Positions 17,385 to 27,700 of a stretch of 64,000 nt of DNA are shown in pieces. The DNA is from Mycobacterium sp. 1554424.7. GTDB lineage: Bacteria > Actinomycetota > Actinomycetes > Mycobacteriales > Mycobacteriaceae. Every line of letters starts with the position of its first letter. Within the stretch, counting starts at the first letter, position 1. The notes below the pieces were generated by a model. It searched no databases and was not told where the DNA came from. It saw only the letters and a list, made by a program, of their open reading frames with translations. The translations under genes were made by a program, and so were the position numbers. The stretch lies in contig NZ_LZSE01000130.1 in NCBI RefSeq assembly GCF_001665295.1, forward strand, positions 1 to 64,000, read 5' to 3'.

Positions 17385-19214
17385 CTACTCGCGATGGCGA
17401 TGCCCAGAAGTTGCGGGACGCGCGAGTTCAGGGTCCACCAACCGACCCACGCCGTATTCGCCGCGGTGGCGCGCCGTCATGCCGTCGTGCTGCAGCGCAT
17501 CGCCGTGACCGGAAACGACATCGGACATGCTGAACAGCGACTCCGACCCTTCGTCGAAGTAGTGCAGGTGGTCGGCGACCGGGTTCACGGAACTACCCGG
17601 CACCTCGGCCTTGAACCGGGTGGACCCGTAGCCGTCGACGGCAGGATCGTCGCCAAGTCCTCCGAGGCTCACACCGATCAGCCCGGGGCCGGACACCCGT
17701 GGCGGCGACCACGTGACCACGTCGCCCGACGCCGCGCCGACGTACAGATGGCCACCGGCCAGATGGAAGTCAGCCGCCGAACGCGCCAGGTCAGTGCCCG
17801 GAGAACCGATCAACACCACGTCGTTTGCGCGCATCCCGTAGCGCGCCGCGGCATCAGCAACGACGGTGGATCCATACGAGTGGCCGACGACGGTCGTGTG
17901 TGCCGGTGCTCCTTCGTGGGTGACCGCCAAGGCGTTCACATCGGCGGCCAACACCTGCCCACCGCTACGGGCCAGATTCGGTTCCCACAGAGCGGGGTCG
18001 AACCAGTTATCGGGTGCGTCGTAGCCGAGCCACGTCACCACGGCAGTCCGCTTGCCCGGATCGGCTCGGGCGGACTCCTGATACAGCCGCGCGGCATCGC
18101 TCTGCGCCAGCGATCCCTCGCGCACGGAAGTGGCCGCCCCCTTCACGAAGACCGCCGTGTTGGCGGCGGTGTCGGGGTTGCCCATCGCAATGGCCGCCGA
18201 CCCGTCGCCACCGAAATCCTCCGGCCGGTACTTCAACAAAAACGCATCCGGCACATTCAGGCCCTGCCGGGTCCGAAACGCGTTGGCGTAGCGGGTAATT
18301 GCGACGGCGGCCACCCCGTATTGACGCGGGTTGGCTAGGACATCGTCGACGCCCACGCTGCGCAACGCGGCGAGGTCCTCAACGCGGCGGAGGTCGTCGT
18401 TCATCACCGCCCGGTTGACCTCGCTTCGCGCGACGACAGGAACACCGTTGAGGTTTCCCAGCTCCGCTGGATGCTCGGCGATCAATCGGCTCTGCTGGTC
18501 AGCGCTGAGCGTGTTCCACCACCGGTTGACCGCCTCAGCACTCGCTCCCGAAGGCGGAACCTGAAGCGGCTCTTCGCCATTCGTCGACGCGTCCACCGAC
18601 TGAAGAACCGCCGGGTCGTAGCCGTCGGTGCGCAAGGCGATCAGCGACCTCCGCAGCGACTCCGAGTAGCCGTCGCGCCGGGACCGCAGCTGACCCAACG
18701 CCGCGGCGGTGTCGTCGACGGCTTGTTGCTCCAGGGCGCGGATAAACGTATCGAGCGCAGATCGATCATCGGCGGTCAGCCCGATGTCGTTCTCCAGCGC
18801 AAGCGCCTGACCGAGCAGATCGTCAACCTGCCGCAGTTGAGCCTCCAACGCCGAGATGACCCCTGCGCCAAAGGATTGCGCTTCGGCCAACGACGCCGCG
18901 ACGCCTTCTAGGTCCGCCCCAATGTTGGCCAGCTGCACAGACTGCGCGCCCAGCGACTGCATGGTCCGCTGCACCTCAGCCGATCCGTTGATCGGGTGCT
19001 CGCCGCTCACCCGTTTCCAGGACGCCTCGAAACGGTGGCGCGCCGCATCGAAGGCGGCGCTGGATTCGGCGGTGCAGCGGCCGGCATCGTGAAACGCCTG
19101 CGCCAGCTCGGAAATCTGCGCCGGGCGCCCGGCTTGCAGGCTGTCGTCAATCGCCCAGGGATCGCCGCCGGCTTCGGCTATGAGGTGCGGACCGCTGATG
19201 TATCGGAGGTCCAT
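17385..19214 (-). CDS. Alpha/beta hydrolase (DUF1023-like) with N-terminal helical domain
   Basis: A 609-residue protein. Residues 1-250 are almost entirely helical (AQAFHDAGRCTAESSAAFDAAR, long coiled stretches), resembling the helical leaders of type VII substrates. The C-terminal ~230 residues are an alpha/beta hydrolase of the DUF1023 type: VVTWLGYDAPD, then the nucleophile elbow GHSYGS near residue 443, VLIGSPGTD, and His-containing DHLHYFD. Substrate unknown; an esterase or lipase reaction is inferred from fold. It overlaps the DUF2563 gene by 37 bp. The size and pairing resemble Rv2079/Rv2078 as recalled. It occupies the place of the cpnT toxin locus of M. tuberculosis. Confidence 0.82.
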   Translation of the reverse strand: MDLRYISGPHLIAEAGGDPWAIDDSLQAGRPAQISELAQAFHDAGRCTAESSAAFDAARHRFEASWKRVSGEHPINGSAEVQRTMQSLGAQSVQLANIGADLEGVAASLAEAQSFGAGVISALEAQLRQVDDLLGQALALENDIGLTADDRSALDTFIRALEQQAVDDTAAALGQLRSRRDGYSESLRRSLIALRTDGYDPAVLQSVDASTNGEEPLQVPPSGASAEAVNRWWNTLSADQQSRLIAEHPAELGNLNGVPVVARSEVNRAVMNDDLRRVEDLAALRSVGVDDVLANPRQYGVAAVAITRYANAFRTRQGLNVPDAFLLKYRPEDFGGDGSAAIAMGNPDTAANTAVFVKGAATSVREGSLAQSDAARLYQESARADPGKRTAVVTWLGYDAPDNWFDPALWEPNLARSGGQVLAADVNALAVTHEGAPAHTTVVGHSYGSTVVADAAARYGMRANDVVLIGSPGTDLARSAADFHLAGGHLYVGAASGDVVTWSPPRVSGPGLIGVSLGGLGDDPAVDGYGSTRFKAEVPGSSVNPVADHLHYFDEGSESLFSMSDVVSGHGDALQHDGMTARHRGEYGVGRLVDPELARPATSGHRHRE

Positions 19215-19510
19215 CGCACCGCCCGCTCTGCGGCGGCGTTGCGGTCGTCCATGTTGGTGAACTCGTCGGCGGCGTAATGCGCCTTGTGGCCGAGCCCGGT
19301 CAGCGCCTCGTGGTGGGCCTGCAAGTCCTGGACGTGCCGCCCGTGCGCGGCGGTCACCGCCTCGTGAAACGCCTCGGCGGCGGCAAAGCCCCCAAACATC
19401 CCGGACGCCAGGGGCCCCCGCGACAGCTGCTCGGCCCCCGCTTGTGCATGCCCGCCGGCGCGGTGCGACTCGTTGGCTCCCGAGTGCAGCAGGTCCGGAT
19501 CAACGAACAT
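19178..19510 (-). CDS. DUF2563-like small helical protein, partner of the hydrolase
   Basis: A 110-residue helical protein starting MFVDPDLLHSGANESHRAG, a DUF2563-like N-terminus, with an acidic/His-rich body (FHEAVTAAHGRHVQDLQAHHEAL) and AADEFTNMD. Size and helix-turn-helix character resemble WXG100 partners, though no WXG is present. Its end overlaps the start of the hydrolase gene by 37 bp, implying coupled expression and probably a complex or chaperone relation. Export through ESX-2 is possible but not shown. Confidence 0.75.
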   Translation of the reverse strand: MFVDPDLLHSGANESHRAGGHAQAGAEQLSRGPLASGMFGGFAAAEAFHEAVTAAHGRHVQDLQAHHEALTGLGHKAHYAADEFTNMDDRNAAAERAVRWTSDTSAVRTS

Positions 19511-19579
19511 TGCTACCCCCGGATCCCCAAAGCGAACTGGTGGCCAAGCTAATAACCGACTGGCTGCCGGTCAATTCAG

Positions 19580-20089
19580 TCATAAGGCGCTCGCCCCGTC
19601 CGCCAGACCGTCGCCGTCGGTGTCGGTCAGATTGACGTTCCACTTCCCGTCGCCGTCGGAGTCCACGTACGCGGTGACGCCGCCTTCGTCGGTGCACAGC
19701 ACCCGGTCGGCGACCCCGTTGCCGTCGGTGTCGAGCAGCCGGTCGTCGGCCTGGCCCTGCCCGTCGAAGTCGACCAGCGGCCCGCCGGTGTGCTCGACGC
19801 CGTCGAGCCCGAACCAGCGCAGCTGCCCGCCCCGGTCGACGGCCACCCCCCACGTCCCCGACCCGTCGTCGGTGAAATACGCCTCAGGGGCGCCGTCATT
19901 GTCAAGGTCGAGGACGCCGTGGTCAGCCAACCCGTCGCCGTCGAAATCCGCCAGCGCGTCGTCCTGCAGCCCGTCGCCGTCGAGATCCAACCCAATCGCA
20001 TCGAGCCGGCCGTCGCCGTCCAGATCGAGATTGGGCTGGCCGTTCCAGATGGCGGCCGCGCCATCGTCATTACCGAGGCAGTAGTCCAT
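19580..20089 (-). CDS. DxDxDG-repeat protein (Rv3906c-like)
   Basis: A 169-residue, strongly acidic protein made largely of repeated motifs of the form DLDGDGxxDxxxxD (about seven copies), as in calcium-binding EF-hand-like or thrombospondin type 3 repeats. A central part (YFTDDGSGTWGVAVDRGGQLRWFGLD) looks like beta-propeller or VCBS-type sequence. No signal peptide or membrane segment is seen, so it is cytosolic or exported by a non-Sec route. It is the likely counterpart of Rv3906c. Calcium binding is inferred from the motif; function is unknown. Confidence 0.8.
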   Translation of the reverse strand: MDYCLGNDDGAAAIWNGQPNLDLDGDGRLDAIGLDLDGDGLQDDALADFDGDGLADHGVLDLDNDGAPEAYFTDDGSGTWGVAVDRGGQLRWFGLDGVEHTGGPLVDFDGQGQADDRLLDTDGNGVADRVLCTDEGGVTAYVDSDGDGKWNVNLTDTDGDGLADGASAL

Positions 20090-20113
20090 GCCTTCTCGGA
20101 CGCGCCGCCGCCG

Positions 20114-21550
20114 CTAGGCGTTCCCGCGGGAGCGCCACCAGGACAACAGCTCGGCAGTCGCCTCCTCGGTGGTCAGCGGCCCACGCTCGAGCCGCAGCTC
20201 CTTCAGATACCGCCACGCCTCGCCGACTTGCGGGCCGGCCGGGATCCCGAGCAGCTCCATGATCGCGTTGCCGTCCAGATCGGGGCGCACCCGCGCCAAA
20301 TCCTCCTGGGCCGCCAGCTCGGCGATGCGCGCCTCCAGCCGGTCGTAGCTGGCCTGCAGACGGGCGGCCCGGCGCTTGTTGCGGGTCGTGCAATCGGCGC
20401 GAACCAGCTTGTGCAGCCGGGGCAGAAGCGGGCCGGCGTCGGTGACGTAGCGGCGCACCGCCGAATCGGTCCACTTGCCTTCGCCGTAGCCGTGGAACCG
20501 CAGATGCAGAAACACCAACTGCGAGATGTCATCGACCATCTGTCGCGAATACTTCAACGCCCGCAACCGCTTTCGGGCCATCTTGGCGCCCACCACCTCG
20601 TGGTGGTGGAAACTCACCCCGCCGTTTTCCTCGTGCCGCCGCGTCGCCGGCTTGCCAATGTCATGCAGCAGCGCGGCCCAGCGCAGCACCAAATCCGGCC
20701 CCTCATCTTCGAGGGCGATCGCCTGGCGAAGGACCGTCAGCGAATGCTGGTAGACGTCCTTGTGCTGGTGATGCTCGTCGATGGCCATCCGCATGCCACC
20801 GACCTCGGGCAGCACCACTTCGCCCATCCCGGTCTCCACCAACAGGTCGATGCCGGCCACCGGGTCGTTGCCGAGCAGCATCTTGTCCAGCTCGGCGGCC
20901 ACCCGCTCAGCGCTGATCCGCGCCAGCTGCGGCGCCATCTCGTCGATCGCTTCCCGCACCCGCGGCGCGACGGTGAAACCGAGCTGCGACACGAACCGCG
21001 CGGCGCGCAGCATCCGCAACGGGTCGTCGCCGAACGACACCGACGGCGCGGCCGGGGTGTCCAGCACTCGCTCGCGCAGCGCCGCCAAACCGCCTAGGGG
21101 ATCAAGGAATTCGCCCGGCCCAGTTGGGGTCACCCGCACCGCCATCGCGTTGGCCGTGAAATCGCGGCGCACCAGATCGTCCTCGAGACGATCGCCGAAG
21201 CGCACCTCGGGTTTGCGCGACACCTGATCGTAGGCATCGGCGCGGAAGGTGGTGATTTCGAGGCGATAGTCGCCCTTGCCGACGCCGACGGTGCCGAACT
21301 GGATCCCGGTCTCCCACACCGCGTCGGCCCAGCGCCCCACCAATTCCTGAACCTGCTCGGGGCGGGCGTCGGTGGTGAAGTCAAAGTCGGGACTGAGCCG
21401 GCCCAGCAACGCGTCGCGCACCGAACCGCCGACCAGGTACAGCTCGTGGCCGGCGTCATGGAAGATCGCGCCGAGCTCGCGAAGCACCGGGGCGTGCCTG
21501 TTTAGGGCGACCGCGGCGGCGGTCAGCAAGTCGGCGTCGGCGTCGGGCAC
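20114..21550 (-). CDS. pcnA: CCA-adding tRNA nucleotidyltransferase
   Basis: A 478-residue class II nucleotidyltransferase that builds or repairs the 3'-CCA end of tRNA. The head domain has LVGGSVRDALLG and the metal-binding DFDFTTDA (residues about 38-60), then RRDFTANAMAV. An HD phosphohydrolase-type domain follows (LLHDIGKPATR near residue 250). The length agrees with M. tuberculosis PcnA (Rv3907c, 480 aa as recalled), which despite its name is taken to be a CCA enzyme. The GTG start lies 110 bp from the divergent mutT4 start. Confidence 0.94.
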   Translation of the reverse strand: MPDADADLLTAAAVALNRHAPVLRELGAIFHDAGHELYLVGGSVRDALLGRLSPDFDFTTDARPEQVQELVGRWADAVWETGIQFGTVGVGKGDYRLEITTFRADAYDQVSRKPEVRFGDRLEDDLVRRDFTANAMAVRVTPTGPGEFLDPLGGLAALRERVLDTPAAPSVSFGDDPLRMLRAARFVSQLGFTVAPRVREAIDEMAPQLARISAERVAAELDKMLLGNDPVAGIDLLVETGMGEVVLPEVGGMRMAIDEHHQHKDVYQHSLTVLRQAIALEDEGPDLVLRWAALLHDIGKPATRRHEENGGVSFHHHEVVGAKMARKRLRALKYSRQMVDDISQLVFLHLRFHGYGEGKWTDSAVRRYVTDAGPLLPRLHKLVRADCTTRNKRRAARLQASYDRLEARIAELAAQEDLARVRPDLDGNAIMELLGIPAGPQVGEAWRYLKELRLERGPLTTEEATAELLSWWRSRGNA

Positions 21551-21647
21551 GTTCGATCAGCGTAGTCGGGTGACGCAGCTGACACTGACCCCGCGCCGCC
21601 GGAGGCTGCTAGCGGCGAGTATCTCGGGAAGACGGGTCCGTGCCAGC

Positions 21648-21661
21648 TACTATCGCTTGGG
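21648..21661 (+). promoter_or_regulatory. Putative -10 box and transcription start of leaderless mutT4 mRNA
   Basis: TACTAT (21648-21653) fits the mycobacterial -10 pattern TANNNT and ends seven bases before the GTG at 21661. That spacing would start the transcript exactly at the start codon, and no ribosome site is visible, both consistent with a leaderless mRNA, a common class in mycobacteria. Confidence 0.6.
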
Positions 21662-22395
21662 TGTCAGACGCCGAACAAGCCAGACCTCGTCGACGCCGGG
21701 GGCGTCGTCGGCGTCGCGGCGCGGCCGGCGCAGCCGACACCCCCACGGATCCCCAAACGAACGGCGACTCGACGGCGGCCAAACCGCGCCGCGCCCGGCC
21801 GTCGCGCCGGGTGCCCGAGCGACTGAAGACCGTGCACGAAACGTCCGCTGGCGGGCTGGTCATCGACGGTATCGACGGGCCGCGCGACGAGCAGGTCGCG
21901 GCGCTGATCGGCCGGGTCGATCGGCGCGGGCGGATGCTGTGGTCGCTACCCAAGGGACATATAGAGATGGGCGAGACCGCGGAGCAGACCGCGATTCGTG
22001 AGGTCGCCGAGGAAACGGGTATCCGCGGCAGCGTGCTGGCCGCGCTGGGGCGCATCGACTACTGGTTCGTCACCGATGGGCGCCGGGTGCACAAGACCGT
22101 GCACCACTATCTGATGCGCTTCTCCGGCGGCGAGCTGTCCGACGAGGACCTCGAAGTCGCCGAGGTGGCGTGGGTGCCGATCGGGGAGCTGCCGTCCCGG
22201 CTGGCCTACGCCGACGAGCGCCGCCTGGCCCAGGTCGCCGACGAGCTCATCGACAAGCTGCAGAGCGACGGCCCGTCCGCGCTTCCGCCGCTGCCGCCGA
22301 GCGCGCCCCGCCGACGCCCACAAACCCACTCGCGGACCCGGCATTCCGACAAGCCCGTCGCGGGCCGGAAGAACGGTCACGGGCCGGGGCCGTGA
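21661..22395 (+). CDS. mutT4: Nudix hydrolase MutT4
   Basis: A 244-residue Nudix protein. After an Arg-rich N-terminus ([13 protein letters not shown]) comes the catalytic domain with the full Nudix box [20 protein letters not shown] (about residues 100-122). It hydrolyses nucleoside diphosphate derivatives; the exact substrate is uncertain (M. tuberculosis homologue Rv3908). The GTG at 21661 is chosen because it matches the VSDAEQA start of the homologue and sits at the predicted transcript start. It overlaps the next gene by GTGA. Confidence 0.93.
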   Translation: MSDAEQARPRRRRGRRRRRGAAGAADTPTDPQTNGDSTAAKPRRARPSRRVPERLKTVHETSAGGLVIDGIDGPRDEQVAALIGRVDRRGRMLWSLPKGHIEMGETAEQTAIREVAEETGIRGSVLAALGRIDYWFVTDGRRVHKTVHHYLMRFSGGELSDEDLEVAEVAWVPIGELPSRLAYADERRLAQVADELIDKLQSDGPSALPPLPPSAPRRRPQTHSRTRHSDKPVAGRKNGHGPGP

Positions 22396-24779
22396 CCGCG
22401 CCCCGACTCTGCTGGGCCGGCTTGTTGCGCCTCGCCGCAGTGGTTGGCATCGTGGCCGGTTTCGCGGTGCTCGCCGGACCCGCGCCGCGCGCGGTCGCGG
22501 GCGAGCCCGGGGACACGCCGTTCGTCCGGGTCCGCATCGACCAAGTGACCCCCGACGTGGTCACCACGACCAGCCCACCCGTCGTCACCGTCAGCGGCAT
22601 GGTCACCAACATCGGTGACCGCCCGGTCCGCGACGTCATGCTCCGGCTCGAGCACGCGCCTGCGATCACCGACTCGGCGGCGTTGCGCACCTCCCTGGAC
22701 GGCAGCACCGACCAGTACCAGCCGGCCGCGGACTTCGTCACGGTCGCCCCCGAACTGCAGCGCGGTCAGGAAGTCGGGTTCACCCTGTCGGCCCCGCTGC
22801 GCGCGTCGGCCAAGCCGTCGCTGGGACTGGAGAAGCCCGGCATTTATCCCGTCCTGGTCAACGTCAACGGGACGCCCGACTACGGCGCCCCGGCCCGCCT
22901 CGACAACGCGCGGTTCCTGCTGCCGGTGGTCGGCGTGCCGCCGGATCACGCCGACGACGTGAACTCCGCCGTCGCGCCCGACACCTCCAAGCCGGTGTGG
23001 ATCACCATGCTCTGGCCACTGGCCGACCGGCCGCGGCTCTCCCCCGGCGTGCCCGGCGGCACCATCCCGGTGCGGTTGGTCGATGACGACCTGGCCACCT
23101 CGCTGGCCACCGGCGGGCGGCTGGACATCTTGCTGTCCGCCGCCGAGGTCGCCACCAGCCACGACGTCGACCCCGACGGCGCCGTCGGCCACGCGCTATG
23201 CCTGGCGGTCGACCCGGATCTGCTGGTCACCGTCAACGCGATGACCGGCGGCTACGTGGTGTCCAATTCGCCCGACGGCGCCGCCCAACTGCCGGGCACC
23301 CCAACGCATCCGGGCACCGGCCAGGCCGCAGCGACCGAATGGCTGAACCGGCTGCGCGCCCTTTCCCACCGCACCTGCGTGGCCCCGCTGCCCTACGCCC
23401 AGGCCGACCTCGACGCGCTGCAGCGCGTCAACGACCCGGGGCTGAGCGCCGCCGCCACCAACGGCGTCGGCAGCATCGTCGACCGCATCCTGGACGTGCC
23501 GTCCACCCGAGGGGCCACGTTGCTTCCCGACGGCCCCTTGACGGGCCGGACAGTCGCCCTGCTCAGCGGTAACGACAGCACGGTCGCGATCGCGGCCGGC
23601 GACCTGTCCGCCCAGGACACGGCCAACGACAACCCCGCCGGCGTCGACACCGCGCCCAGGCGGCTGTCCCCACAGGTGGTGGTCGCGCCGTTCGACCCGG
23701 CCGTCGGGGCCGCGCTCGCCGGCGCGGGCAACAACCCCTTCGCTCCCACCTACCTGGACTCCTCGCTGACCGTGCGCCTCTCGCACGACTCCAACACCGC
23801 CCGGCGCCAGGATGCGTTGGGCTCGATCTTCTGGCGCGCGTTGCAGGGCGACGCCGCGCCGCGCACCCAGCTGCTGGTGCCGCCGGCGACGTGGAACCTG
23901 CAGGCCGACGACGCGCAGATCATCCTGACCGCGCTGGCCACCAGCATCCGCTCCGGTTTGGCGGTGCCGCGGCCGCTGCCGGCCGTGATCGCCGAGGCCG
24001 CGGCCCGCACCGAGCCGCCGGAGCAGGCGGCCGCCGACGGCTCCGCGCGCGGCCGGTTCAGCGACGACGTCACCGGGCTCATCGCCGGCCAAGTCGGCCG
24101 GCTGTGGGGCCTGACCTCGGCGTTGAGCACCGACGAGCGCACCGGCCTGACCGGCGTCCAATACACCGCGCCGCTGCGCGAGGACATGCTGCGCGCGCTG
24201 AGCCAATCCCAACCCCCGGACACCCGCAACGGGCTGGCCCAGCAGCGCCTGGCCGTCGTCGGCAAGACGATCAACGACTTGTTCGGCGCGGTCACGATCG
24301 TCAACCCGGGCGGCTCCTACACGCTGGCCACCGAACACAGCCCCCTGCCGCTGGCGCTGCACAACGGCCTCGCCGTTCCCATCCGGGTGCGGCTGCAGGT
24401 CGACGCCCCGCCCGGGATGTCGGTCACCGACGTCGGCCAGATCGAATTGCCGCCGGGCTATCTGCCCCTTCGGGTGCCGATCGAGGTGAACTTCACCCAG
24501 CGCGTCGCCGTCGATGTGACGCTGCGGACCCCCGACGGCATGCGACTCGGCGAGCCGGTGCGGTTGTCGGTCCATTCCAACGCCTACGGCAAGGTGCTGT
24601 TCGCGATCACCCTCAGCGCCGCGGCGGTGCTGGTGCTGCTGGCCGGTCGCCGGCTGTGGCACCGGTTCCGCGGCCAGCCCGACCGCGCCGACCTGGACCG
24701 TCCCGATCCACCGCACCCTAGATCCGCCGGCCTGCACGACGAGATCGACGATCGGGTCGAGCACAAACCGCGAGTATGA
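22392..24779 (+). CDS. Secreted/membrane-anchored envelope protein (Rv3909-like, DUF6049)
   Basis: A 795-residue exported protein: signal peptide ([19 protein letters not shown] ... AVAGEPG), a large extracytoplasmic region with Ig-like strand patterns ([19 protein letters not shown]), and one C-terminal transmembrane helix ([17 protein letters not shown]) followed by a basic tail. Function unknown. It is translated between mutT4 (GTGA overlap) and the MurJ fusion (ATGA overlap), so a role in peptidoglycan or envelope assembly is inferred from position. The GTG at 22392 is chosen over the longer open frame because it begins the signal peptide. Confidence 0.88.
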   Translation: MTAPRLCWAGLLRLAAVVGIVAGFAVLAGPAPRAVAGEPGDTPFVRVRIDQVTPDVVTTTSPPVVTVSGMVTNIGDRPVRDVMLRLEHAPAITDSAALRTSLDGSTDQYQPAADFVTVAPELQRGQEVGFTLSAPLRASAKPSLGLEKPGIYPVLVNVNGTPDYGAPARLDNARFLLPVVGVPPDHADDVNSAVAPDTSKPVWITMLWPLADRPRLSPGVPGGTIPVRLVDDDLATSLATGGRLDILLSAAEVATSHDVDPDGAVGHALCLAVDPDLLVTVNAMTGGYVVSNSPDGAAQLPGTPTHPGTGQAAATEWLNRLRALSHRTCVAPLPYAQADLDALQRVNDPGLSAAATNGVGSIVDRILDVPSTRGATLLPDGPLTGRTVALLSGNDSTVAIAAGDLSAQDTANDNPAGVDTAPRRLSPQVVVAPFDPAVGAALAGAGNNPFAPTYLDSSLTVRLSHDSNTARRQDALGSIFWRALQGDAAPRTQLLVPPATWNLQADDAQIILTALATSIRSGLAVPRPLPAVIAEAAARTEPPEQAAADGSARGRFSDDVTGLIAGQVGRLWGLTSALSTDERTGLTGVQYTAPLREDMLRALSQSQPPDTRNGLAQQRLAVVGKTINDLFGAVTIVNPGGSYTLATEHSPLPLALHNGLAVPIRVRLQVDAPPGMSVTDVGQIELPPGYLPLRVPIEVNFTQRVAVDVTLRTPDGMRLGEPVRLSVHSNAYGKVLFAITLSAAAVLVLLAGRRLWHRFRGQPDRADLDRPDPPHPRSAGLHDEIDDRVEHKPRV

Positions 24780-27700
24780 ACCCCGCCTCTCGGCGGATGC
24801 ATCCACAGCCGCCACCACAGCGCCCGCCGGCGGGGCCGCGCCACGCACGCCCCGGCCCGCCGACCGGTCCCCTGCCGCCGGTGCCGGAGCTGGCTCGGCG
24901 CCGACCCGAGCTGTCCGACGCCGCGCTGGTCTCGCGGTCGTGGGCGATGGCATTCGCGACGCTGATCAGCCGGATCACCGGCTTCGGCAAGATCGTGTTG
25001 CTGGCCGCCATTCTGGGCGCCGCGCTGGCGAGCTCGTACTCGGTGGCCAATCAGCTCCCAACCCTGATCGCGGCGCTCGTGCTGGAGGCGACGTTCACCG
25101 CGATATTTGTGCCGGTGCTGGCGCGCGCCGAGCAAAGCGACCCCGACGGTGGCGCGGCGTTCGTGCGGCGCCTGGTCACGCTGACGACCGCGCTCCTGCT
25201 CATCGCCACGACGCTGGCGGTGCTAGCCGCGCCCCTGCTGGTGCGGCTGATGCTGGGGCGGAATCCGCAGGTCAACGAGCCTCTGACGACCGCGTTCGCG
25301 TATCTGCTGCTGCCGCAGGTACTCGCCTACGGCCTGACGTCGGTCTTCATGGCGATCCTGAACACCCGCAACATATTCGGGCCGACGGCGTGGGCGCCGG
25401 TGGTCAACAACCTGGTCGCGATCGCGACTCTGGGGGTGTACCTCGCGGTCCCCGGCGAGCTCTCAGTCGACCCCGTCCGGATGGGCAACGCCAAGCTGCT
25501 GGTGCTCGGCATCGGCACCAACTTGGGGGTGTTCGCCCAGGTCGCCGTGCTACTGGTGGCCCTGAAGCGCCAGCGCGTGAGCCTGCGCCCGCTGTGGGGA
25601 ATCGATCAGCGGCTCAAACACTTCGGCACGATGGCCGGCGCGATGATGCTCTACGTCGTGATCAGCCAGCTCGGCCTAGTGGTTGGCAACCAAATCGCAA
25701 GCACGGCAGCGGCTTCCGGCCCCGCGATCTACAACTACACGTGGCTGGTCCTGATGCTGCCCTACGGCATGATCGGCGTCACCGTGCTGACCGTGGTGAT
25801 GCCGCGGCTGAGCCGCAACGCCGCCGCCAACGACACCAGGGCCGTGCTCGCCGACGTATCGCTGGCCACCCGGCTGACGCTGATCACGCTGATCCCCATC
25901 GTGGCTTTCATGACCGTCGGCGGCCCGGCAATCGGCAGCGCGCTGTTCGCGTACGGCAATTTCGGGGAGGTCGACGCCGGGTATCTGGGCGCCGCGATCG
26001 CGTTGTCGGCGTTCACGTTGATCCCCTATGGGCTGGTGCTCCTGCAGCTGCGCGTCTTCTACGCGCGCGAGCAACCCTGGACTCCAATCGTGCTCATCCT
26101 CGTCATCACCGCCGTGAAGATCGCCGGCTCGGTGCTGGCACCCCACCTGACCCACGACACCAAATTGGTGGCCGGTTTTCTCGGCCTGGCCAACGGCATC
26201 GGCTTCCTGGCCGGCGCCGTCGTCGGCTACTACCTGCTGCGACGGGCGCTGCTGCCCAAGGGCGGCCACCTGATCGGCGTCGGCGCGGTGCGGACCATCC
26301 TGGTGACGATCGTCGCGTCGATGCTGGCCGGGCTCGTCGCCCACGTCGCCGATCGGCTGCTCGGGCTCGCCAGGCTGACGGCGCACGGCGGTGCGGGCTC
26401 GCTGCTGCGGCTGTTGGTGCTGGCGGTCATCATGTTGCCGATCATGGCCGCGGTCATGGTTCGCGCGCGGGTGCCCGAAGCGCAGTCGGCGATTGACGCG
26501 CTCAGGCGCCGCTTTTCGCGCCGCGGCCCGAGCATCCCGGTTGCTTCGGGCAAACCGGCTGGGCAACAGGGATCGTCTCGGCCGGGCCACGTCACGTACC
26601 CTGAGCAGAGGAATTCGTCCCCGCCGGGGGTAAGTGCGGTCCAGGAGCCGATCCGGCGCAGGCCTCCGGAGCGGGTAGCCAGCGCCCGAACGAAAGGACC
26701 GGAGGTGACCGACCGCCCAGTGGAAAGCGCATCGAGCGCTGGATCCGGCTTGGGGTCAGGCGCCGAAGTTCCCCCCGACCTGACAAGGCCGGTTGCCGAC
26801 GACTTCCAGCCCGACATCCCGCCCGCGCCCGAGCGGTCGGCGCCGCGCCCATCCGACCGTCTGAACGGGGACCTCTCCGCCGACGACGTCCACCTCGTCC
26901 CGGGTGCACGCATTGCCGCAGGCCGCTATCGGCTGCTGGTCTTCCACGGCGGCGCACCCCCGCTGCAGTTCTGGCAGGCGCTGGACACCAAGCTCGACCG
27001 GCAGGTGGCGCTGACCTTCGTCGATCCCGACGGCGCCCTACCCCATGACGTGCTGCAAGACATCCTGTCCCGAACGCTGCGGCTCAGCAGGATCGACAAG
27101 CCGGGCATCGCCCGCGTGCTCGACGTTGTCCACACCGGCTCCGGCGGCTTGGTCGTTTCGGAGTGGATCCGCGGCGGTTCGCTGCAGGAGGTGGCCGACA
27201 CCTCGCCATCGCCCATCGGCGCCGTCCGGGCGATGCAATCGCTGGCCGCCGCCGCCGACGCGGCGCACCGCGCCGGTGTCGCCCTGTCGATCGACCACCC
27301 CAGCCGGGTGCGCGTCAGCATCGAGGGCGACGTCGTGCTCGCCTACCCGGCGACCATGCCCGACAGCAACCCGCAACAGGACATCCGTGGCATCGGGGCC
27401 GCGCTCTACGCACTGCTCGTCAATCGGTGGCCGCTGCCCGAGTCCGGGGTGCGCAGCGGGCTGGCACCCGCCGAGCGGGATGCCACGGGTAATCCCGTCG
27501 AACCCATGGTGGTCGACCGCGACATCCCCTTCCAGGTTTCCGCGGTCGCCGTGCGGGCGGTTCAGGAAGATGGCGGAATACGCAGCGCCTCAACTCTTTT
27601 GAACTTGCTGCAGCAGGCGACGGCGGTGGCCGACCGCACCGAGGTGCTCGGTCCGATCGACGATTCGCCCGCGCTGCCGCCCACCACCCGGCTCTCCACC

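Noticed and set aside
23196-24953. 585-codon open frame antisense to the Rv3909-like gene
   Set aside because: The plus strand has a signal peptide, transmembrane helix and tight overlaps with its neighbours; the antisense frame has none.
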